A stretch of DNA of 64,000 nt from Helichrysum umbraculigerum (Eukaryota; Streptophyta; Magnoliopsida; Asterales; Asteraceae), in contig CATIUR010000004.1 in NCBI GenBank assembly GCA_949592205.1, positions 91,658,337-91,722,336 of the forward strand, written 5' to 3'. Shown here piece after piece: positions 1-8,863 of the stretch (its first letter is position 1; each line of letters begins with the position of its first letter). The position numbers were made by a program, and so were the translations under genes. The notes below the pieces were generated by a model. The model was not told the DNA's origin and ran no database searches. It worked only from the letters and a program-made list of their open reading frames with translations.

Positions 1-561
1 TCAATCATCATATAATCATGTAAAATCGTTGTCTAAACATTTAGAAACATCAAACACATATTAGTTAACCTTCAATTTCATATAAATCACCTATAACCTA
101 ACTTATTCAATTAAGTTACAAAAGCCTCAAGAACACTTACACCATTGAAGAACAAGAAAGGGAATGATGAACTTGATGATTATAAGCTTCTTTCAAGTAG
201 TAAGAATCCAAGAACACAATTTAATTTGATTGATTCTTTTGATTTTCTTTGAATTTGAGATAGAGAGAAATAGATGAACAAAACAAAATGGGAAAGAGTT
301 TGGTAGGTGGCTCGGTCTTATCCCACCGCCCCATTTTTATTATGTATAAATTATACCCGCTTCCTAGCCTATTGTCTGGAACCCGAAAATACCCGAAAGT
401 CAAAATACTTTTATTTTACCGTGAACTTTGTTTATTTAAAACAATCAATATTTTAGTTGTCACAATAAAAACTGGGACCTTTAAAACCATTTATTTTCCA
501 AATAAACCACTTATCTTAATAAAATACAATTTATTTCTAGGCCCAGAAACAGGATGTTACA
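1..561 (-). mobile_element. Element A 3' LTR (partial, cut by window edge)
   Basis: Matches 22316-22876 at all but two bases. On the minus strand it opens with TGTAACATCC at 561, directly after the polypurine tract. A TATA-like GGGTATAATTTATAC lies near 340-360 on the minus strand and is repeated in the other LTR. The remaining 1.66 kb lies left of the window, so the target-site duplication of A cannot be tested. Confidence 0.9.
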
Positions 562-577
562 AATCTTCCCCCCTTAA
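562..577 (-). other. Element A polypurine tract
   Basis: The minus strand reads TTAAGGGGGGAAGATT immediately before the 3' LTR start TGTAACATCC. This is the plus-strand primer of LTR retrotransposons, and it places the 3' LTR at 561. Confidence 0.8.
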
Positions 578-655
578 AGGATTTCATCCCCGAAATCCAA
601 TCTCGCACACTATTAATCCAAACGCTACTGATTACACTTAATCATGCAATACTAA

Positions 656-959
656 TTACAATTTACATATCACATCAAAATCAATACCGAATTTACCTGG
701 ATTGTTATCTTCAAGCCAATCTCCTACGGTCATCTGAAATGCCCGAGGAGGTGCAGTCTTTCTCTTTTGCCCGACAGATGCCGAGGAACCCGAGCCTGAA
801 CTCCCAGCCAATCCCGTACCTTGTCTTGCCTTCTCCAAACACTGACCCGCTCTGTGGCCCTCCTTCTGACAGTTCCAGCAAACATTCCTTGGAAAGATAC
901 AATCCTTAATATTGTGTCCAAACCCTCCACACCTAACACACCTAACTGTATCCAAAGTA
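656..959 (-). CDS. Element A Gag, C-terminal segment (zinc knuckles and end of Gag)
   Basis: Third and last piece of element A gag, separated from the rest by element C. It encodes two CCHC zinc knuckles (CVRCGGFGHNIKDC and CWNCQKEGHRAGQC) and a Ser/Gly-rich linker. It then has the RAFQMTV motif that in element B leads straight into protease. Here the frame instead runs about 20 further residues and stops at 656, only 94 bp before the LTR. No aspartic protease motif follows, so Gag ends where pol should begin. Removing element C and one CAAGG copy joins this piece in frame to 11540-11190. Confidence 0.85.
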
Positions 960-964
960 CAAGG

Positions 965-3290
965 TGTAACACCCCCAAATTTAGTGATTTGCGGAAGCAT
1001 ACTTGGGTGTTACTAATCAATATACAAAGCACAAGATATACAGCAAACGACCTTTAAATGAGACGTTTTGTAAAATAGTTACATTCCATAAATTAATCGT
1101 TTGAAAGCATATAGTTTTCTTTACAAAAATATGTAAGCCTAGAGTCCGCGTTTGTGGCGGGAGATTCTATTACATAACCATAGCTACAAAAGATAATGCC
1201 AAAGAATCTCCGTTAAATGCAGTTTGGAAATCATGCGACTCTAGCTAGTGATCCTGGAGTGATCCTACTCCGTAAGTGTACCTGAGAATACATGCTAAAA
1301 ATGGTCAACCAAAAGGTTGGTGAATCTCACAGGTTTATCAGTAAATAATCAGTTTGAACACAAGATTTCATCAGTAGTGCCCGTAGGCGTATATCAAGTA
1401 TTTGCAAATCTCGCAAAAGTAAAGTAATCAAGTTATACCGTTGCCATGAGGCTCATAATCGAAGCTTAACCCGTAAATAATCAGTTGCTCCCGTGACATG
1501 CTCGAAATTGAGCAAGCATAAGTAACGAAATAATAGTCGCCCGTTTATACGTAACGGTTCGTGGTAGCGCTACTACCCCGGGCGGGGAGGGTCATTTCCC
1601 TAATGGATCCATTAACTACTGTTCGCGCTTAAGTACATAACTAACGATATATGATGGAGAGACTTCAGTAAATAGTAAGTAACTCATGCAATTCCGTTTG
1701 GTATAGTAAACAGTTTAGTACTTGTGTTCAAGAAAAATCAGTAGCATGTATCTCCCCCAATAAGTTAAAACAGTAAAAGTGGGGCCATAAGACTCACCTG
1801 AGTCAAGCAGTGGTAAATAGCAAGTAGTAGTAAAGCAAGTAGGTTCTCCGAACCCGTGACCTTCTAGTGCCTAAACACGTAAGGTTAAGTAAGTAGATGT
1901 CTCGCAAGACCATCTAGGCTAGTTGTTCATACAACCCGTTGTGTTTAAATGTTGGTTTGTTCGTGTTCGTAACAAAGTATACGGCCCGTTGGTGATTTGT
2001 TATAATTAAAGTTTATCGTTCAATACGCAAATTAAAGTAATTGTAATAGGAAAGTATGTTTTATTATGATTGTTAGGTCGTATCGTATAAGGATTTGAGG
2101 TTGTAAAAGTTCGACACTTAGTGAAAATGTGAGTTTTCAAGGTTCTGGTTTGTGCGACGTAGCATGCGACGTTGCAAGCGACGTAAGGTGCGACGCAGGC
2201 AGGTACGTCGCATGATGCGACCTTCGCAATTCAATGCAACGTAGGGGGCGACGTCGCTAATGCGACGTTGGTTCGGTTTGCGACGTTAAAGTCTACGTCG
2301 CTACGTGCGATGTTCGCAAGTTAATGCGACGTAATAGGCTGCGTCGCTGATGCGACGTTGAGGTTTTTGTGCAACGTAGGTCGCGACGTCGCAGAGACCC
2401 CTGGCCAGGTGCGACGTAGCGGTCTGTTGGCCGGAAAATGTGCCGAAAATGAGTTTTCCGGTTTCCGTTCGGTCCAAATCTTTTACCCAACCCTTATATG
2501 AACATAATAAGCCTATTTAAACCATAAACTAGTAAAAATGATCAAAAACGAGAGATGTCGGGATTTGTCAGAAACTTACAAAATGTCAAAACGAAAATCC
2601 GGAAAGATAGGAATGTAGATCGTGTTGTCGTGGTCACTTTTCTCCAAAGGAGTGGTATGATTCGGCGTCGTTTTATGGTGTTATTTGATGATTTTGTGAG
2701 ATGGAGGTGATTTGGTGATTTGAGAGAAAAGAAAGAGGAAGAAAGAGAAAGAGGAAAAGAAAGTGAGGAAAAAGAGAAGAAGGTGGGAGGTTTAACCTCC
2801 CATTTTCGGTCTCCGTCAATGCGCCCCGTGCGGTGTTCGTTTTCTCCGTCTTTTAAGTTTTAAATATTTATTTTACGCGTTTAATTATACATTTTAAAAT
2901 TACAAACTTTTGTTAAAAAGATTTACTTGTATTATTTCTTTAAATCCTTAATAGTCTGAAATGTAATATAGTTTGTATAAATTTAATTACTTTTGTTTTT
3001 AATTCGTGTAAGCTTTTATCGAGTGATACGAGATAATTACTAATTATTATAAATTAGTATTTTGGTCAAAATTGCGTTATCTTAGTTTATAAACATTTGT
3101 TCACCAACGTCCGTATTAACCGAATAGAATTTCATTCTATTTAAATTGCGTACGATTTAAGTCAAATCGCAAAGTTGTATATATTTACCAATATATAATC
3201 CGATACATAAATTAGCCTAACACAGAACTAATTACATGTATTAACAAAGAATTAGGCACTAATTCTAGTCCTAATTTGCCGGTTGTTACA
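965..3290 (-). mobile_element. Element C 3' LTR
   Basis: A 2326-bp direct repeat of 8864-11189. On the minus strand it starts with TGTAACAACC at 3290 and ends with ...GTGTTACA at 965. It contains a GCGACGT motif array around 2152-2420 and a purine-rich stretch (2720-2790). The short reading frame at 2490-2293 recurs in the other LTR and is only a by-product of the motif array. Confidence 0.93.
2152..2420. repeat. GCGACGT motif array in element C LTR (left copy)
   Basis: About 270 bp with well over a dozen copies of TGCGACGT, ACGTCGC or close variants in both orientations, spaced irregularly at roughly 10-30 bp. It is strongly CpG-rich against an AT-rich LTR. Several units form short palindromes such as GCGACGTCGC. 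Substitutions against the right copy are concentrated here and are mainly CpG to TpG or CpA. Confidence 0.85.
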
Positions 3291-3303
3291 TTCTCCCCCT
3301 GTT
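3291..3303 (-). other. Element C polypurine tract
   Basis: The minus strand reads AACAGGGGGAGAA immediately before the LTR start TGTAACAACC at 3290. Confidence 0.8.
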
Positions 3304-3399
3304 AAAAGAATTTCGTCCCGAAATTTATGTCGAAGTCGCGTTAGGGGCAGAATCGGTGAATAAGTGGGGATACTTGAGTCGCATTTGGTCTTCCCGTTC

Positions 3400-6300
3400 C
3401 TAAGTGAATTCCGGACCACGTCTGGAATTCCACCTGACTTTGACGATGGGAATACGACTCTGTTTCAGTTGTTTGACCTCACGGTCCATAATTTCGACTG
3501 GTTCCTCAACGAAATGTAGTTTGTCATCGATGCGAATCTCGTCAAGGGGTATAATGAGTGTCTCGTCAGACAGACATTTCTTTAAGTTAGAAATGTGAAA
3601 AGTAGGGTGCACGCTGCTGAGTTCAGAGGGCAGCTGCAGTCGATATGCCACTGGACCTATCTTCTCGAGAATCTCAAAAGGCCCAATGTACCTGGGGTTT
3701 AATTTTCCGCGTTTGCCGAATCGGATTACGCCTTTCCAAGGCGATACTTTTAAAAGTACTCGATCCCCAACTTGGAACTCGAGTGGCTTGCGTCTCACGT
3801 CAGCATAGCTTTTCTGACGATCACGCGCGGCTTTGAGTCGGTTTTGGATTTCAACGATTTTCTCTGTGGTTTCATGTATGAGTTCAGGACCAGTGAGTTG
3901 ACTATCTCCCACTTCAGTCCAACAGATCGGTGATCGGCACTTACGACCGTACAGTGGCTCAAAAGGTGCAGCCTTTATGCTGGTGTGATAGCTGTTGTTG
4001 TACAAGAACTCGCACAACGGTAGATGTCTTTCCCAATTTGTACCGGAATCAACTACGCAGGCTCGTAGCATGTCTTCCAGTGTCTGAATAGTTCGTTCGC
4101 TCTGGCCATCGGTCTGAGGATGGTACGCGGTACTCATATCGAGACGGGTACCCAGTGATTTTTGGAGTGATTGCCAGAAGCGAGATGTGAATCGAGCATC
4201 CCTGTCAGAGATAATTGAGATAGGGACACCATGTTGGCAAACGATTTCTTTGATGTAGATTTGTGTAAGGCGTTCCATTTTGTCGGTTTCTCTGATTGCC
4301 AAGAAATGAGCCGATTTGGTGAGCCGATCGACGATCACCCAAATGGTATCGCAACCGCTCACCGATTTAGGTAGTTTGGTTATGAAATCCATGGTAATTT
4401 GCTCCCATTTCCATTGAGGAATTTCAGGTTGTTGGAGCAATCCGGAAGGTCTTTGGTGCTCGGCCTTGACCTTGGAACAAGTTAAGCATTTGCTGACGTA
4501 CAAAGCAATGTCAGCTTTCATATTCGGCCACCAGTAAAACTCCTTGATGCCGTGATACATTTTGTCGGATCCCGGGTGGATAGAATACTTGGACTTGTGA
4601 GCTTCATCCATTACCAAGTCCCGAAGGTTTCCGAAATTAGGCAACCATATTCGGTTAGAGAAATACCTAACTCCGTTGGGTCTGATCTCGAATTGTTTAT
4701 CCATGCCTCGCAAGGCCTCGTTCTTGAAGTTATCGGGTTTCAGGACTTCGAGTTGGGCAAGATGTATTTGGGTGGTGAGATCGTTATGAATGGTAATACT
4801 GAGTGCCCGGACTCCGAGTGGTTTTGTTCGTTCCTTACGACTAAGAGCATCAGCAACCACGTTTGCTTTGCCCGGATGATATTTGATCTCACAGTCGTAA
4901 TCGGTGAGTAATTCAACCCATCTACGTTGCCTCATGTTAAGATCTTTCTGGTTGAAAATGTGTTGGAGACTTTTGTGGTCGGTGAATACAGTGCTGCGGG
5001 TACCATAAAGATAATGTCTCCAGATTTTTAAGGCGAATACCACGGCCCCTAGCTCGAGGTCGTGAGTTGTGTAGTTTTTCTCGTGAACTTTAAGTTGTCG
5101 GGAGGCGTAAGCAATGACCTTGTCTCGTTGCATCAGCACGCAACCGAGACCTTGGTGAGAAGCATCACAGTATACCACGAAGTCATCGGTGCCTTCGGGT
5201 AGAGATAGAATGGGTGCACTGCAAAGCTTGAATTTCAACAGCTGAAATGCCGACTCTTGTTTATCGGTCCAATCGAATTTCTTTTCCTTCTGAGTCAGCA
5301 CGGTGAGGGGTTTGGCAATTGTTGAAAAGTTTTCGATGAAACGGCGGTAGTAACCGGCCAATCCCAAGAATTGGCGTACCTCGGTTGGAGTGGTTGGTGC
5401 TTTCCAGTTCTTGATTGCCTCGATTTTTGATGGGTCTACATGAATTCCCCGACTGTCGATAACGTGTCCAAGGAATTGAACGGTGTGTATCCAGAACTCA
5501 CACTTAGAAAATTTGGCGTAGAGCTCCTCGTGTCTAAGTAGTTCTAGGATGGTTCTGAGGTGTTGTGCGTGTTCATGTTCGTTTCGCGAATAGATAAGGA
5601 TGTCATCGATAAAAACAATGACAAACTTGTCGAGGTATGGTTTGCACACCCGATTCATAAGGTCCATGAATACAGCCGGTGCGTTGGTTAGGCCAAAGGG
5701 CATTACTTGAAATTCGTAGTGCCCGTAACGGGTTCTGAATGCGGTTTTTGGGATGTCAGCATCGCGAACACGCAACTGATGATAACCTGATCGAAGATCA
5801 ATTTTTGAATAACAGCTTGATCCTTGGAGTTGATCGAACAGATCATCGATTCGAGGAAGTGGGTATCGGTTCTTGACGGTTAGTTTGTTCAACTCTCGGT
5901 AGTCAATACACATTCGAAATGAACCATCTTTCTTTTTAACAAACAAGACCGGAGCTCCCCAAGGTGAAGAACTCGGTCTGATGAATCCTCTATCCAGGAG
6001 TTCCTGTAACTGCGTGGACAACTCCTGAAGTTCAGATGGAGCTAGGCGGTACGGTGCTAGGGCCACCGGTGCGGCACCCGGCACGAGATCAATCGAGAAC
6101 TCGACCTGTCTAGGTGGAGGTAAACCAGGTAGTTCTTCTGGAAAGACTTCGGGAAAGTCTCTAACGATTGGCACATCTTCAAGTCGCTTCTCCTCCGACT
6201 TTTTCTCCGTGATGTGCGCGAGTATTGCTGGGTAACCCTTTCTCAGAAATTTTCGGGTTTTTAAACAGGAGATTAAGTTTAGTCTCGACCCACCGGTCTC

Positions 6301-7749
6301 CCCCTGTATGACCAAGGTACTACCGGCGGCGAGCGGAATTCGGACGATTTTATCATGGCACACAATTTCGGCTCGGTGCTTGGACAACCAGTCCATACCC
6401 ACGATGACATCGAAACTTCCCAGTTCAACAGGCATTAGATCGATTGAAAAGATTTCGTCGGCTAAGTTTAAAGTGCAATTAGGTATCACACTATCGGTTT
6501 CTATAAGTTTACCATTTGCAAGTTCTACTGTGTACTTAACATCTAAGGCCGCGGGGGTGATATCAAGTAGTGGACAAAACTCATCAGATATGAAACTTTT
6601 ATCAGCACCGGTATCAAATAATACTGAAGCAGTAAGATCGTTGAGAAGAAACGTACCCGTTACAACATTCGGGTCTTCCCTAGCTTCTCCAGCTTTGATG
6701 ACAAATGCTCTGCTACGAGCAGGGTTGTTGTTCCGTTTGTTGCTGCTGTTGTTGTTGTTGTTGTTGTTTCTCTGCTTAGGGCAATTATTCTGAAAGTGCC
6801 CAGGACTTCCGCACCCATAACAAGTCTTTGGGGCACTCGTGTTTCGACAATCTTTGGCCAGATGCCCAAAACGTTTGCAGTTTGTGCAAGGGCATGAACC
6901 GTCATGGTGACGATTGCATTTGGGGCAGTAGGGCTTGCTTCCACTGTACCCTTTCTTTTCTGAAGAGCCGGATGAATAAGCCCTAATAGGCTCGGGTCTT
7001 CGGTTGGTGATTTGGTTGGATGAGTTGGGGTTTCCTTCCCACTTTCGTTTGTTGTTTGCAGGTGGGGCTGAGGTGGTGTTACGGCGGACAGCGTTTGCCG
7101 TAAGTTCATGGGCCATACGGATGGCGTTCTGGATAGTACCTGGTTTGGATGAAGTCACCAGGTCCTGGAGTTTCTCGGGCAGTCCATCAACATATTTCTC
7201 GATCCTCTTGTATTCAGGATCGACCATGGATGGGCACAGAAGTGCCAGTTGGTGGAAACGGTTGGTGTACCCGGTGATATCATCACCTTGCATCTTGTGG
7301 TTCCAAAATTCCAGCTCCAGTTGTTTCAGTTCATCTCTGGGGCAATACTCACCCCTTAACATCTCCTTCAACTCCTCCCACGGGAGTTTATAAGCATTGG
7401 CAACGCCCACAGTTTGGGCATAGGTGTTCCACCACGTGAGTGCGGTGTCAGTAAAAGTACTAACAGAGAACTTAACTTTGTCCCCCTCCGCACAGTTGCA
7501 GATAAGAAATACCGATTCAACTTTCTCGATCCAGCGTATTAGACCGATAGCTCCCTCGGTACCTGCAAAGTTTAGAGGTTTGCAGTTCTGGAAGTCCTTG
7601 TAAGAACAAGGTTTAGCAGCAGTGGTTTCAGCGGCGTCGCTGTTTCTCGAGGAATTTGGTGGAGTATTCCGAGCCAAGGCTTCAGTAACAGCCTGGGTTA
7701 TAAGGGAGGTAATCTGGGCATCGGTGTATGGTCGTGTCTTTGGCGGCAT
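3400..7749 (-). CDS. Element C Gag-Pol polyprotein with nonsense codon near the C-terminus
   Basis: 1449-codon frame starting MPPKTRPYTDAQ at 7749. Domains in order: retrotransposon Gag (about residues 60-210); CCHC knuckles near 287 (CTNCKRFGHLAKDC) and 309 (CYGCGSPGHFQNNC); aspartic protease LFDTGADKSF near 375; reverse transcriptase with FIDDILIY near 713; RNase H (YCDASHQGLG near 855); integrase HHCC zinc finger near 1055-1095 and catalytic region MDFITKLP/SDRDARF near 1120-1190; then a chromodomain-like tail (EEPVEIMDREVKQLKQ). The frame ends at TAG (3402-3400) where relatives, including element B, have a conserved Trp after the GP..xT motif. The same frame stays open for 24 more codons to TAA at 3327-3325. 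This is therefore a TGG-to-TAG nonsense change in the chromodomain end. The catalytic domains are uninterrupted. Confidence 0.93.
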   Translation of the reverse strand: MPPKTRPYTDAQITSLITQAVTEALARNTPPNSSRNSDAAETTAAKPCSYKDFQNCKPLNFAGTEGAIGLIRWIEKVESVFLICNCAEGDKVKFSVSTFTDTALTWWNTYAQTVGVANAYKLPWEELKEMLRGEYCPRDELKQLELEFWNHKMQGDDITGYTNRFHQLALLCPSMVDPEYKRIEKYVDGLPEKLQDLVTSSKPGTIQNAIRMAHELTANAVRRNTTSAPPANNKRKWEGNPNSSNQITNRRPEPIRAYSSGSSEKKGYSGSKPYCPKCNRHHDGSCPCTNCKRFGHLAKDCRNTSAPKTCYGCGSPGHFQNNCPKQRNNNNNNNSSNKRNNNPARSRAFVIKAGEAREDPNVVTGTFLLNDLTASVLFDTGADKSFISDEFCPLLDITPAALDVKYTVELANGKLIETDSVIPNCTLNLADEIFSIDLMPVELGSFDVIVGMDWLSKHRAEIVCHDKIVRIPLAAGSTLVIQGETGGSRLNLISCLKTRKFLRKGYPAILAHITEKKSEEKRLEDVPIVRDFPEVFPEELPGLPPPRQVEFSIDLVPGAAPVALAPYRLAPSELQELSTQLQELLDRGFIRPSSSPWGAPVLFVKKKDGSFRMCIDYRELNKLTVKNRYPLPRIDDLFDQLQGSSCYSKIDLRSGYHQLRVRDADIPKTAFRTRYGHYEFQVMPFGLTNAPAVFMDLMNRVCKPYLDKFVIVFIDDILIYSRNEHEHAQHLRTILELLRHEELYAKFSKCEFWIHTVQFLGHVIDSRGIHVDPSKIEAIKNWKAPTTPTEVRQFLGLAGYYRRFIENFSTIAKPLTVLTQKEKKFDWTDKQESAFQLLKFKLCSAPILSLPEGTDDFVVYCDASHQGLGCVLMQRDKVIAYASRQLKVHEKNYTTHDLELGAVVFALKIWRHYLYGTRSTVFTDHKSLQHIFNQKDLNMRQRRWVELLTDYDCEIKYHPGKANVVADALSRKERTKPLGVRALSITIHNDLTTQIHLAQLEVLKPDNFKNEALRGMDKQFEIRPNGVRYFSNRIWLPNFGNLRDLVMDEAHKSKYSIHPGSDKMYHGIKEFYWWPNMKADIALYVSKCLTCSKVKAEHQRPSGLLQQPEIPQWKWEQITMDFITKLPKSVSGCDTIWVIVDRLTKSAHFLAIRETDKMERLTQIYIKEIVCQHGVPISIISDRDARFTSRFWQSLQKSLGTRLDMSTAYHPQTDGQSERTIQTLEDMLRACVVDSGTNWERHLPLCEFLYNNSYHTSIKAAPFEPLYGRKCRSPICWTEVGDSQLTGPELIHETTEKIVEIQNRLKAARDRQKSYADVRRKPLEFQVGDRVLLKVSPWKGVIRFGKRGKLNPRYIGPFEILEKIGPVAYRLQLPSELSSVHPTFHISNLKKCLSDETLIIPLDEIRIDDKLHFVEEPVEIMDREVKQLKQSRIPIVKVRWNSRRGPEFT

Positions 7750-8102
7750 GATTCTTCAATAAAAGCAATGAAGATACATGAGATTTTGTATGAACTTGTA
7801 ATTGTCACAGATGTACATGTATAAATGCAGTAATACATAACATCAACATGGAAAATGACAATTAATGTGAGTTGAGATAACAAATGATATCTGATAGATA
7901 AAGTGAGTTCAAAAGTTACATCCTACAGAGATATTACAAAAGGTGTCGGGAATGGTTACATCCGACTAGTTTATAGAGTAGTGCTAGATAGTCCCTGGAT
8001 TACGAGATAGATTACAAGACAAAAACTACACTAATCTTAATGTAGATTAATTTGTTCCATCAGCGCGACAAGGCGGTCCACGGTTTCTGCTAGTCGGTTG
8101 GT

Positions 8103-8543
8103 TTACCTGGCGTTATCTTCGACCAAGGCTAGTCGCTGTACTAGTGCTCGAGAGTGGTCCTCAGTCTCCTGTGAACGCTGTTCACACTCCTCTAGTCGGT
8201 TTCTTACGAGTTCACCCGCGCCTAATTCAGCGGTCATTGAATCCTGAATTATGCTTACAGAGAGGTTTGTGTCCTCTTGTTCTTGCTGGAGTTGGGATAT
8301 GTGATCAAGAGCTTGGCGAAGTAGGTAGATCATTCGGTGTTGTTCCCGTCCGAGATTTTCAAGCCTTTGTTCCTGACGGCGGAGTTGGGTAGCCAACACT
8401 CGCACCGGGAGATGTGCCGAGTTCTGAAAGTTATGAACAGGATAAGGGTTGGTTCGAGGTGACCTTGTGTTCCTCCTGGCTACTCGTGGGTTTCGTGACC
8501 CATGTGAGTGAGAGTGTGACGGATTGGGTGGTGTGTTTGCCAT
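8103..8543 (-). CDS. Element C upstream ORF: small coiled-coil protein before Gag
   Basis: 146 codons from ATG at 8543 (MANTPPNPSHSHSHG) to TAA at 8103. It lies between the primer binding site and Gag, with a 353-base gap to the Gag start. An in-frame Met 24 codons upstream exists, but the MANT start fits better: it follows ACAGG just as the gag ATGs of A (ACAG/GAATGGCAGA) and B (TTTCAG/AAATGGCAGA) do. The N-terminal third is basic and rich in Ser, His, Pro and Arg. Residues about 50-146 are heptad-like (LRRQEQRLENLGREQHRM, then LRQALDHISQLQQEQED), so a coiled coil is likely. The Gag N-termini of A and B also carry a predicted coiled coil (for example LQLEDEVLRLRKFEQLYKEQ), so this ORF may be the split-off equivalent. 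Function unknown. Confidence 0.6.
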   Translation of the reverse strand: MANTPPNPSHSHSHGSRNPRVARRNTRSPRTNPYPVHNFQNSAHLPVRVLATQLRRQEQRLENLGREQHRMIYLLRQALDHISQLQQEQEDTNLSVSIIQDSMTAELGAGELVRNRLEECEQRSQETEDHSRALVQRLALVEDNAR

Positions 8544-8848
8544 TCCTGTGGTAGAGTGTAAGTAAGACGAGGCTAATATATATAGGCATATAATATCCAG
8601 CCTAAAGTCTAGCACGTATCAAGTAATGGTCCGGTTCTCTCGTGGTCAGAGTCAACTAACGCATTCCTGTTCGACACAACCATTTCAGACCTCACATCAT
8701 CTTTCCTTAATTGTACATAGTTGATCAGGCTATGTTAAATTAAAGTCGTATGATGTAATTCCTGAACCAATCATGCCTAGTAAGGGAATACTGCCTAATG
8801 GTCATAGTCTAGGTCCACTAAATGCAACCTAGTTCACTATAACCTTAG

Positions 8849-8860
8849 GCTCTGATACCA
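8849..8860 (-). other. Element C primer binding site (tRNA-iMet type)
   Basis: The minus strand reads TGGTATCAGAGC three bases inside the 5' LTR end. This is complementary to the 3' end of plant initiator tRNA-Met, as in most plant Ty3 elements. Confidence 0.9.
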
Positions 8861-8863
8861 ATC

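Noticed and set aside
2293..2490. 65-codon minus frame in the element C LTR, repeated at 10192-10389
   Set aside because: Arises from the GCGACGT array. Present only because the LTR is duplicated; no codon pattern or homology.
6308..6793. 161-codon plus frame opposite element C Gag-Pol, and similar frames inside the B and C polyproteins, the PPR and zinc-finger genes
   Set aside because: Antisense or out-of-frame shadows of well-supported coding sequences.
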